Source: Liolophura sinensis
Lineage: Eukaryota; Mollusca; Polyplacophora; Chitonida; Chitonidae
Length of the DNA stretch: 64,000 bases
NCBI RefSeq assembly: GCF_032854445.1
Contig: NC_088295.1
Location: forward strand, 56,961,249 to 57,025,248
Reading direction: 5' to 3'
The notes under the pieces were generated by a model that was not told the DNA's origin, searched no databases, and saw only the letters and a list, made by a program, of their open reading frames with translations. Shown here piece after piece: positions 14,601 through 27,148 of the stretch. Every line of letters begins with the position of its first letter. The stretch's first letter is position 1. The position numbers and the translations under genes were made by a program.

Positions 14601-17600
14601 CACAATATGTTACAAGTTTCCCACAATGTTACGAGTTTTCCCACAATATGTTAGAAGTTTTCCCACACTATGTTACGAGTTTTCCGACAATATGTTATGA
14701 ATTTTCCCAAATTATGTTACAAGTTTTCCCACAATTTCTCAGTGCAAATGGCAGGAGTGCACCATACTACACAGCTTAAGCTAGTGTCTTTTGATGCAGG
14801 AAAGACTCCTCAAGATTGGCCTCCTTGAGTGTTATCACATTTCATTTGTCAAACGCCATCACACTTGTTAGGAAAGAAAAATCTACTGATAATACTTATT
14901 TTTTTTCAATGTCATTAAACAAAAAATAGCCCAAACTTGTTAGTAATGAAAAAGTCTCATTAAAATTTCAACAATATTAAGACGCATCATTTTGTTAGAA
15001 GATACTGACCCAATTTGTCCAAACGAATATTAACACCATTTGTTTGCCATAGTTTTGTTTTTCAGCTGTCCTGAGTTTGGATTAATATTAAGACTTGATT
15101 AACCATAACAACCAACTAAACAATTTAAAACAAATAATAGAATTCCATCCCAATATGTCATTTTAGTGAAAGACAGAAACAAGAAGCCCTTTTACAGTTT
15201 AAGTACCCAGAATGCAGCTCCCTAAAGAAAATCTTACCTGTCACGGGTGGCTTATTGTTGGAATAATACAGTCCTGATCAGAAAGTAAGGGAGATCACTC
15301 TGTCATTCATCACTTTAATTTTGATAATATGGATTATTCCCCATGTCACTTACCATAACCTTTATGTAACAAACATGAATACTATTACTACAATGCAAAT
15401 AAGAATTATCCCAGGTAAGAATACAAAACAAACCAAACGAAGGTGATATCTAAATGCTTTCAGATAAGCAATAGGCCAAAGAATTATGCAAACAAATATC
15501 CACAATATGCACAAAAAAATATGGAAAGACATAAATGGGAGATACAAGCCCAACGGAAAATTTAAAGGAAGCAAGCACAAACTAACTACCTTTAAGCCAA
15601 ATAAATTTCTTACGTTGTTACACCTCACTCTACTGTTACAAGCTCTCCAATCAAGTTTCATTCATATCATTTATCTTCACTAGTCTGACAGCACCCAGAC
15701 TCCTCCATAAAAGCATTCTTCACACATGTGTTTTTATTGTTGGAGTATTTTCACAACCATCCAAAATTTTTTCACCTTTTATCAGGACACAAATAGTTGA
15801 TTACGAGTTGTGTGACCTCAGCACTGTGACATTTAAATAACTGGATCCAGACAATGATGACATATGGTCATCTTATAACACCTGGAGACATCTGGGGGCA
15901 GGAAAATCACTTTTCTACACTCATTATTTCTAATGCTGGAGCAAATCAGAAAGAGGTGAGTATGGAAGGTACAATACTAGTGGTGGTGAGCCTATCAAAG
16001 ACGTCACACCCCCACATCTCTGGATCCCTGTTCTCTCCAAACTGAATAGGTCTTATCCATTAGGAAAGACAAGGGTACCGCACTCACTACTACAAGCAAA
16101 CTTACCTTGGGCTGATGGTTGGGAATTAAAAGCTGACGCGAAAGTCTCTTCTGAGGCAAAGGGGGAATTGGAGGAAGCTGTGGGTAAAGGAATACATAGA
16201 TGACAGGGTTGAGCCAGGAACAGGAAACAGGGGAGAAGAGGAAAGGGATGGGGGGGGTGAAGAACTAACCCAGTTCTCTCTGATACCTTAAAAGTCTTGA
16301 TAGCAAGCACTGCCGTGTAAGTTGTGCAGCAATATTATGACACTTGAAGAAATCTTCAGTAATTCATATCCACTTCAGAATTTATCCACTGTATGCAAAA
16401 CATACTCCAAGATCTTTGTTGAGTTAAAAAAAAAAATCCTGTTTTTCCTGAAGACCCAAAATTATTTTCTTTTCTTTCTACAAAATATACAACTTGTATT
16501 TCACACTCAGTCTGTAGGTATTGCTCATTTCAGAAGCACATTATAAAATGAAAATTTCTTGTATTAACTAACTTGCTCAGGTTTCAATACTACTACTTAC
16601 ATGTACGTGTTCATTAATAATCATGTATGATACTTTCTTTACCATACATGTGCGTACAAATTTTCGTTTTACGCCACGCCCTGAAACTGCTTGAAAAAGC
16701 TGTCAGAGAAAACTGGGACCACGGAGGAGTCATTAAATAACTGGGACTAGGGAGCAGTCATTAAATATTGATTGGTTCATACCTTCAGGGCTGTATATTA
16801 TATATCATGACATGTACCAGGACAAATACTAATTCTCCAGTCTTTTCTTAACCAGGAGCTGATATTACTCTCAGAGATTTTATTGTATGAAAAAAAACAA
16901 CAGATGCAAGTCAAGGAATATTACAATATGCATTACATATTTGCACCAAATCTTGGGACTTAAAGAGCTTTTGGGACTTTTTCATGGCGGCTCTTTCAGA
17001 TGGTAACTTTTCATCAATTTCCAAAATAATTTTTTGAATAATTAAACTGTAAAAATAACATCAGTCGAAAAACATGCTGAAGCTGGCCACATGCCCAATA
17101 ATTCCACTCCTTCACAATATTTTATACTGAGGTGAACTATATCCACCCAAAGAATACGAACACAGGCTTGAAAATGTCTCAGCCAGATTTCGCCGCTCTG
17201 GAGAAAAAGGCCTACAAATATTCAGCACCTGAATGAAGGTAGAAGCAACAGAAATGAACCAAGGTCGAACTATAAAAGGATCAGAACGAGAGTGAGGTTA
17301 GCTCCAAAAGTTTTACCTGTATTATTTGATGACATTCCATTTGTGACTCCAAACGGCGAGCCCCCATAGCTATTTTGTGTGGAATTCATGGCATTTTGTA
17401 CAGTCTGCTGGAATGGGTTAGTGTTGAGGCTAAGGAGGTCATCGCTGGGCATGTTGGAGTTGGGGGTTGTTGAGCTGAGGGGCGCCGCATTGCCAACAGG
17501 GCTGCCCAGGAGATCGAGGCTGGGCTGTGACTGAGGGGGCCCTGTGAATGGGTTCGTGCCCATCGACGATGGTGGGGCATTGGCTTGGTTCTGAGGAGAG

Positions 17601-20600
17601 GTTGGTGATGACTTCATTTCTTTGACTCTCTGCTCCTGGAGAAGGTGACAGAAAGGTACCCGCAATTAATGAAAGCAAATCATTAACGAACAAACACCAC
17701 CAGTTAAGAATACTCAACACAGGAATTCTCTCTAACACACTAACCTGGGAATACCTGGATACATGGAATATATGATCCAAAACCTACACCCACCTCAAAT
17801 TCTTTCTCCCACCCTACGGTATCAGTCAAACAGACATTAACAAATACAGCATACCTCTTGGGAATATAATAAGGTGTTGAAACTCACTTAATTATGATTT
17901 TGTTTCAGGAGCCCTAATCATAACACATTGCCTATATAAAGCAATATGTTTTGTCTGACAATGTTTTTAAATTTTTTTTTTTTTTTTACTTTTAACTTGC
18001 TTATTAGTACCTATAAAAAAATTCATACAGGTTTGCTTGCCAGCTGTTATTTGTACATTAGGAAAAAAACGAGACCTCATGCAACATCAGACCATTCCAT
18101 TCATGTATTCCATATTCAAATGTGTTCTTAATTCTGTAACTGTTGCAGTGTAGGGCAGACAATGGACATTTATATTAGATTTGCACAAAGCTCGTCACAT
18201 CAGCCATAGTGAACAATGCAAGAGGAGAAAACAGCAAGCTCAGCCTAGCAAACACAGACAGAAGTCAAAAATGTAACTCAGCCATTGCCTCACAGACCGG
18301 TAATGTCCTCCAACAGTGTCATATTTTATTTATTTATTTATACATATCTGTCATCTATCTCTTCTATCAATGCACTGTCTTGTGTTGAAAGTTTGCATGA
18401 TTTACCATGTGTTGCCTTATAGCAGTCTTGATCTTCTGCAGAACTAAAATTAGAGAGATAAACTTGTGTAGAATCAAAATTGTTACAGTAAATCTTATGT
18501 AGAGCCAAGATTATCAGTCATCTAGTGTAGAACCATGATTATCTGAGTCATCTGGTGTAGACCCAATATTATCAGTCATCTGGTGTAGAACCAATATTAT
18601 CAGTCATCTGGTGTAGAACCAATATTATCAGTCATCTGGTGTAGAACCAATATTATCAGTCATCTGGTGTAGACCCACGATTATCAGTCATCTGGTGTAG
18701 AACCAATATTATCAGTCATCTGGTGTAGACCCAATATTATCAGTCATCTGGTGTAGAACCAATATTATCAGTCATCTGGTGTAGACCCAGTATTATTGAA
18801 GAGGAAATCTTACATCTCTCAGCAGCCAGTCCTGCAGTCATGTTTTTATTTGCCTTTATTTTGATCGGGGGTATTGACAGCGGTTATGTTTACTGGTGAA
18901 TGGCATTATGCAACATATAGGCAGATTTTTACCCTTCACCAGGGACATAACCATAGACGAACAAGATGGAGCTTGAATTATGCGTGCTACGCCCAATTTC
19001 TATAATGTTCTAACATAATCACATGTTTCACAAGAAAAAAATGGCTTAATTTCTGGAAAAAAAATTTTTATGCTGTTTGTATTGAAGCTGTTTGTAAAGA
19101 TTGTTCTGCCAAAAAATAGGTCTATATTGAAACCCAATATACCAAATATCACATAAATAATATATATATGATAAGCTACCATCGAATGAGCAGTTCACAG
19201 AAATGTTACATTTGGCTAACAATTAGGGTTCTGCTACCAATTTCCCATCGTTCAATGGTTCATTCACCTATTTTACTTCTTCTAGTTGGATTCCTTGCAA
19301 TATTTTTCAGATTCCATGTACACATACCAGCATTATATATTCTGAATCATGGGAGACAAAATATCATTAATTTTGAAAACAAAACTTCCCTCCTGGTCTA
19401 AAATCATTTCCATGTGTTAATCACAACATCTGCTTGTAATGGATACTGTAAAATTATTGTCATTAGTCCAAAACAGAAAAATGTACTTGCAGTCGATTAA
19501 TTTTACTGAAATGTATGTGTATAAGCCTTATATCTCACACACTGACAAGACTAAAATGACAAAAAATAAAAAAAGGTAAAAAATTGCCACTATTCTGAAC
19601 CTTTCAGAAAAATCTTGACTCACGGTTTTATATAAACATATATTACAGGGGCTGCCACCCAGGGGTCTGAAAGCCCCCATCCCCATCCCCTCCCATGTAT
19701 TAAAAGGTTTCTCCTTCTCCTGCATCCACTCCCTTCCCCCTCCCCAAACAAGAATTTGTATACTTCTTTCAAATGCTACTGGTGGGGTGACACCAGCTTA
19801 ACTGTACTTCTCCCGTGAGAGAGCATGCGCAAACCAGCCCTGATCAACTTTAAACGGATTAAAATGTGCCCACCTCTTGAAAGGGATCAGTCCCGATGAG
19901 ATCAGTAGCTTCTTCTGCTGTCTGTACTAGATTCTGTTGTACACGAAAAACATGGTCACACACACATAATGTCAACAGGGCTACCCTTTTCCAAATAAAA
20001 GTCATTTTTCACCAGTTACATGTTAGCTATTTATAAATCATTTGCATAGCAAAGGGTTGTACTTTTGGGGACACACGGGGAAGAAAGGAGTGCCTCTTTA
20101 TGGGATAATTCGGGCAGATGTTATATTTACATGGGTACTGATGCTGTAAAGTATGGGAGAAGGGCTTCAAGTACATTTAAATTTTTAAATTTCTTTTTTT
20201 TTTTTTACTATGCTGTACAATTTTTTTCCCATTTTGCAATATTGCATAATATTAACTTAAGAGTTTTAGCTATACAGATAAGGCTTTCCTTAATACAGAC
20301 ACCAACGGGACAATAAATTTATTTTTCAAGCATCCTAAAAACAAATTCTGCTGTGGAACACTATATAATTCCATGCAACTTGAAATTTATCAAGAAAAAA
20401 AAATCCAACAACCAACTAAAAGGAATCAATTTATAATACAAATGGAATTCAGAATTGAAAAAAAAAAAATACAGAAATAAAGAAAGCCAAATGCCAGCAC
20501 CAAATTTAAATGGGGAGAAAATGCAAAAAAAAAAAACAATTGGGCAACAAAACTTAAACATGAGTTACAAATATTTCAGTGAAACTGTGAAATACAAGAA

Positions 20601-23600
20601 AAAACATCAATATCTAAAAATTCTCTGTTTTTCTACTCCTGTGCCTAAGTAGGAAAAACCCTCTGAAAACCTGGTGTGTGTAATAACAGAAATAACACAG
20701 ACTCCACCCTAGCAACTACTTAATCCTGCTACTATAAACACATACATGTAGAATACATACCAAAGCATTGGCATCCTGGGCCAGTAAGAAGAAAGGCAAA
20801 TAGCAACAGATAAACATATACCGGCAACACAGACGCAGAAAGCAAACAATTTTTTTCTTCAATGTCATCAAACCATTTCTTACAGTGTTGCACTGTAAAT
20901 ACCTGTTACTCCTGTAAACCTTGATATTTCAGTCCATTCATCATGTATCACCAATGGGTGACAAAGTAACTACTCAGTACACTTAGATGACATGTATGCA
21001 GCTAAGGGAGGTAACTGGGATGAGGCTAAGCCATGGCACCAGGAACGTTACAATTTTACCCAAAAAACTTTGAAGAAAAAAAAAAAAATTAAAAGGTGAA
21101 AATAACACAAGGACCAGGCAAAGCTGCTATGGTTTCGGAAAATGACAGTACTTCCCTTGGCTACCTGTAAAATGTACTAGTTTCACAATGGGCTTGTATC
21201 TTGCCTGGGGTTTAGTCCACTTTACTTTCATCACCTCATGTGACAACAAAGCATGATCAAACTCTGCACGTTAATGTCAAACATGGTGGTAAGCAGGAGT
21301 ATCAGTCTGTTGCTTTCACTGATTCCTAACACAGACTTACATTATGAATGATTCAAACAGAGTAAGGAAACAAGCTCAACAGGTTGTGACAAATTTCTGC
21401 AAGCAGGAGATGAGCCGCATGCAAATAGGTAAGTGCCATTGGTGGTAATCCATTGTGTAGGTGAAATATTCTATGGCGTAAAAAACAATCAAATAAAAAA
21501 ACAAATCCTTGCTCTATAAACCTCTCAGAGCTGAGCACCAAGCGAGGCAGCAACAAGTACCATTTTTAAAGCCTGTGATATGACCTATCCCTTGTCTGAT
21601 CCCAGGGTCTCTCGACTTCGAGACAGTTGCTCTAACCACTGGCCCACTGACGCGGTCACAACATCTTACAGCCCTGGCCATTAAGCTATATGATTTACAA
21701 TGAAGGTTACACAATCAGAATTTTTAACAGTGGGAGCAGGCTGTTCACAACACCTTGCTGAAATCTAACAAGTACTAATGAATCATCCTAATGTGCTATG
21801 TCCAATTAACCGCTCTTTTTTATTACCTGTATAGCTTGTACAGCATAATGAAACGTAGGTGAAAAGTTTTCTGACATTATTCGTGACTTACCCTTGTAAA
21901 ATAAGGTGGAATGTGTTTTGAACAAATGTGCTCTTTCAACACTGCTGGTAACTTACTCACTCCTGTGTATACTTAATATTTACATGTCACCATGGCATAT
22001 GAAGCTGCACAGATGTAGCACATACATGCTTACATGTAATGTCACATATCAAGTTCACAAAACTCTGAGCTCACTTAGCAGTGACATATGGGACAATCCC
22101 ACAAAGTGGGTCTGGAGAAACATTAAGTCAAACTTTAGAACTTCCATTTCTAGTTCAATTTATAACTACCAGTTGAAAGTTTTACTTGAAATAGGCCCAT
22201 TTACACCACATTTCAAATTTTGATTTGTGTCAATAATGGCTTGAGGAATTTATACCAGTTTCAGCTAAAGAAAAGAGGTCCTCATAAACCAATCTGCCCC
22301 AGGAAAACTTTTACATCACACTAGGACACTCAGTACAGTTTCCTTGCAAATTTTGTTTAAGTACTGCTATACCTACTAGAATAACAGTAGTAGTATTTTG
22401 AGATCTAACTCTTTTGTTGCTAAGGTAATAAAGTCCTACTATATGACTTGTCAAAAATCTTAGGCCACTTTGAATTTATTGTCATTAATCTACCTATCAC
22501 CCCTCTTGCAGTTCCAAGAGCATAAAGGACACCCAGGCTTTCTTTCAGGAACTTCTTCAGTGCACAAACTCTCCGCTCCTCAACTTTCTCCATAACTTTG
22601 CGAAACTGTTTTTTTTAGACGCATATGTTATAATATATGGTATTAAAAAAAATACTTTCCTAACATTTCTGATAGGTCACACGGTACAGTAGGACTTTTT
22701 TCTATCACTAGCGATAAAACAGTTCGAACTCTAAATTCCCTCTATTGTAAGATAATAGTTGTGTTGTAAATTTACATACAAACCATTTTTCCTCAGCATC
22801 TTTAAAGATGTTATATCTTTAAAGATGCACTATTGAAATGAATTTTAACAAATGTATGTAATAATGTAAAATGACCTCCAAATAGAACTTGTTTACACAT
22901 AGTCTTGACGCTTGACCCAGCGGACATGTAGGGTCAAGTACACATCACTGCCATTGCTTTGGAAGTAGGTCTCTGATTGGCTGTTGCAAAGCATGACAGC
23001 ATCGTTTTCGCAAACAGGTCAGGTATTTATGGATCAAGGCTTTGAGGAATCGCTCACTGACATGGCCTTACGGCGTACAGCTAGTATGGGTAGTATCGTT
23101 ATCCGATTCATCCATCTGTGACCTAACACTAAAATAAATCTGTCGTGCAATAACAAAGTAAGAAACCCAGAATTCAATTTCCTTGAATCCCACGAGCGGA
23201 TTGCCTGAAGGTGTATGGATAACAATGCGGAAAACGGCCAGGATACCAAAAATATCTCATTTTCAAAATTATTCCCTATCTGAAAAAGGAACAGCTGTTA
23301 CATTTTGTGGGGTTGCCGTGGTTGTGTTGAAGGTCATGTTCACGAAGGCCTACATATCCATAACATGTGTCAAACCGCTAAGGAATATATACCTCCATGG
23401 TCAAACCAAGAAAGGATTTCCCCACAGTGGAAACAAGACACACTCTCTTTGCAGAGGTGGTGTTATAGCTCAGTAGAGCTTCTGTCAGGAGAACTCTCAA
23501 GCAATCATGCTCTCGCTTGCAGTTCTTACTTTTGAATGCAGCGCCACTTCCCTGAAGATATCTCAGCCAATGAAACAGCAGCAAGTTGAGCTATGGAGGT

Positions 23601-26600
23601 AGTCAGTACTAGACCCTACGTTGTCAGATCAGGGGAGGTAACAAGGGTCTAGGTATTGGACTAGTTCACACACCGTAGGTCCTCGACTCACAGACAGCTT
23701 AAAGACTAATCATTTCTGGATGAGACAAAAAAGCTTTACACCCTTAAAATTTCTCTTGAATCAATGCTGAATCAGTAAATGGATGGGTGAAGGGAAGGGG
23801 GTGGGGATAAGCAGGTAAACCCTTGGAAGGGTGGGACTTCATCACACAGGCTAAAATCTAGGAAGCATAAATACCATCTGGATAATTCAAACATTTACGG
23901 TGCAACAAATTACATTCCTTTTAAAGAAAGATAGTTTGTCACACTTTAGAATGTATAACATATGCCACTTGCAAAGCTTTCCAAAGATATAAACTCACAT
24001 GCTCCAAATATAACTCCAGCAAAGGTAACATGCTCATATCAAATTCACTTATTTATAAAATGAAAGGATTTAATTTAAAGTCACAACTTTCAGCGAAAGC
24101 TTAAAAAGATTTTTTCTGTTCATCAAAGCAATGCCAGCTTTAGGGCTTACTTTCAGTTGTTGTAACCTTTGATTTTCTTCATCAATAATTCTTTTCTTTT
24201 CTTCATCTGATACAGAAAAGCTGCTATTGGCTGATATAGAGTTAATGGCTGATGTGAACCCAACAGGTCTGCAACAGAGAAAAACAAGGGACTGATTTTA
24301 ACATTCAAGTGTGACTGGCTTGCTGATCTATTCCAAAAACTTGTTAATATGAACAGATACATAACTCTGTATATGCAGACAAGCCAAAATAAAGCACTGA
24401 GCAAAACATTAACACAACCCTATTTAGCTGCATCCTTAACGAGTTTAATAGTAAATTCATATAATTATGTATCTGATTAGTGTTTACATCATACTCAAGA
24501 ATACAGCCAGCAATAAGATTAACATCTGAAATCAGAACTCTTAATCTACAATGCAACAACACACCCAAAATTCTGTTTTCATCACTTACGAATGGATAAT
24601 TTCAACATCACTGTGTGACTTTTTATTGTTTGCACACAATGTGATTGAAATACTGCTGATGTGGTGTTGAACCTCAATCATTAATTCATTCAATCACACT
24701 TATACATCGGCAAATAAATGTTACATATAACATAAAATAACTACACATAGTGTGTAAAATATTATACATCTATCTAGGTAAACACCCTAAAGTCTGCCTA
24801 CTTTGAGCCCACAGGAGTTGTGGCCCCTTTCTTGCCTTCCAGGGCTGCAAGATGCTGTTCTAGAGCTTCAAGAAGACTGGAGGGAGCCTGAAAAAAGATA
24901 ACAAAACAGGGGCTATCATTAAGTATAATGAAAAATGAAATACATTTATCTTCACATCTTAATAATACATATCACACGCTTAAGCTCTATCTCTGAAAAT
25001 TAAATTCACATATTAAAAAGGTATTCCTAACAACTGCCTCAACAACTTCGAAAATATCGGCTACGTTTACAGCAGCACATTCCTTTCCGAAATTTTAGAA
25101 GAGAATTTGTCACTAGCCGTTTACTATAAGCACTTTAGATACGCCAGATGCTAGAAAGCTATACATGCGACAAATGTCAAGACAGAGCTAGAGGTTTGTT
25201 AAAAAAAGGTCAAGATACTTCCGCCAAAACACTATTTTCTCTCTTGCCTAAAGAAGAAAACAAATATGTGCCAAAATCAGATGAAAGAGTGTGTCTTTAA
25301 TACTTTTTTCAATTTTTTTCTTTCACAAGAAAATGGTATTTGAAAATATTTTCATACGGCAGGTATCTATGATCACTTCTTGGTATATACTGTCTTTGTA
25401 TAATATTGTTCTAAATAAGGATGTGGTGCATGTCTAATAAATGTGTTGTTTACATCCAAAAACATGCATTTAATCTGAATTACGATAATATTTATGAATA
25501 TATTAAAAATATAAATACAATAAAAATCAAAACAGAACACATCTGTTTTTTTTTTCTGCTGAAAAAACCAAATTCTAGTGTAAATATATTATTAAACATG
25601 TGTTACATCCTCATTTTTAACATTACTACACAAAGACAATATGTACCCAAGAGGTGACCTCAAATACCAACAATACAAATATTATTTTCAAGTGTCTTTT
25701 TCTCTTCAAAGATAAACTGAAGAAAATACTGAAGACCACACTTACAACTAAACCATAATTTTTATGTTTTCTACCGCTTTAGGCTTTATGCTACAAACTG
25801 CATTCTAAAAGCACTCTGTATTCAAAGAGGTAACCTTGGATGGAACTTATGGCTGAGAGATGCAGACAAGTTTCTGTCTCCGTCTTTGTTGTTTGTGCAG
25901 GTATATGCCACACCCTTTGTGGGTGATTAGACGTGTGCTTTGCAGGAACAGGACTCCTGTATGGACTAAGCATTTCATTACATCGAGCATGTGGCATCAG
26001 CACCATCAGGCCACATTTCAGGAGTGCAAAGGTGTGGGCGTGTAATAGCATGCCTGAAAATCAGCCATTTGAGTTTGTCATTATTCAAATCTCTTGTTTA
26101 CTACATTTAAGTTTGCATGTCATTATTCAAATCTTCTGTGTATTACATATCTCTTATGTACTACATCACAGTTAGCAAGTTCATGGCATCAGTTTTTCAG
26201 GATAACATTACAGTGCTTGTGTTTATAGGAAATTTTGGACTACATCATTGCAGTCCGAATATCGTTTGTGTCAATTATTATAAAGACTAATGCGACTTTG
26301 CAATGTCACCCTTGGTTGATGTTTGACATTCTTCAAAATACCACCCGTTGTGTTCACCTTGGAACTGGACACAAAGAAGCGGTGTAAGACTAGCCCATGC
26401 TCTGATGTACAGGTACATATACTGTACTCAAAATCAGAAATTTGAAGTGAATTTGATATTGCTCCCAAAATTGAGGCAAACATATTTCCTGATGTTCATC
26501 AGACAACATAGATGCACTTCCACATGTTCAAGGAAATACAGTTCTAAATCTGTAAGTTTGAAGTTACCAAAGCCTAAATCCCTATTCATGAGCAAAAGAA

Positions 26601-27117
26601 CCTCCGCATTGAATGATCCACCTTTGTGGCCATCCTATGATGGTTTGCCAAATTGACTTCAAGAACAGGCCGGGTTATGAATAGACAAACAATCTCTACT
26701 TACATACATTTACCTTTGTGTACTTGTTTCATGGGTGTGTAATGCTGCATTGAAGAAGTTTTCACTCATATGACAGCTGTTAGGTTTACTGGTGGTGGAA
26801 ACCGGATGACCCTTCACCATACAAGTGTATATCATCATAATTTCAACTAGACCAAATGTTATAAGCTTTCTGTACATGTACTTAATGGATCTACTTTAAT
26901 AAAGTAAATTCATGTTAAATGGACCTCAAATAAAACACAACCAAACAATCAATATAGCAACATTTTCGCACAGGATTTCAGGAACTCAAAAAAAAAAAAA
27001 AACCAGAAAATTCCAGTCAACCAATCACAAAACAAAGCAACATACCCAGGTCATTTGCATAAACAGCATACAAAGCAACATATCATCCATTAAAGTGGAT
27101 GATAAACACGTGTACCT

Positions 27118-27148
<31 letters not shown>

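Larger units (their letters stand above)
13432..16105 (-). other. Introns around the 36-nt microexon
   Basis: It holds a three-copy short repeat at 13,800-13,862 and a 21-22-bp minisatellite at 14,557-14,736. Nothing else gene-like was found apart from the microexon at 15,238-15,273. Confidence 0.6.
19934..24150 (-). other. Introns with microexon, SINE pieces and fold-back copy 2
   Basis: It holds the 15-nt candidate exon (20,761), a SINE-A tail fragment and SINE-C (21,448-21,660), and the second fold-back element (22,390-22,745). The remainder has no recognised gene. Confidence 0.6.
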
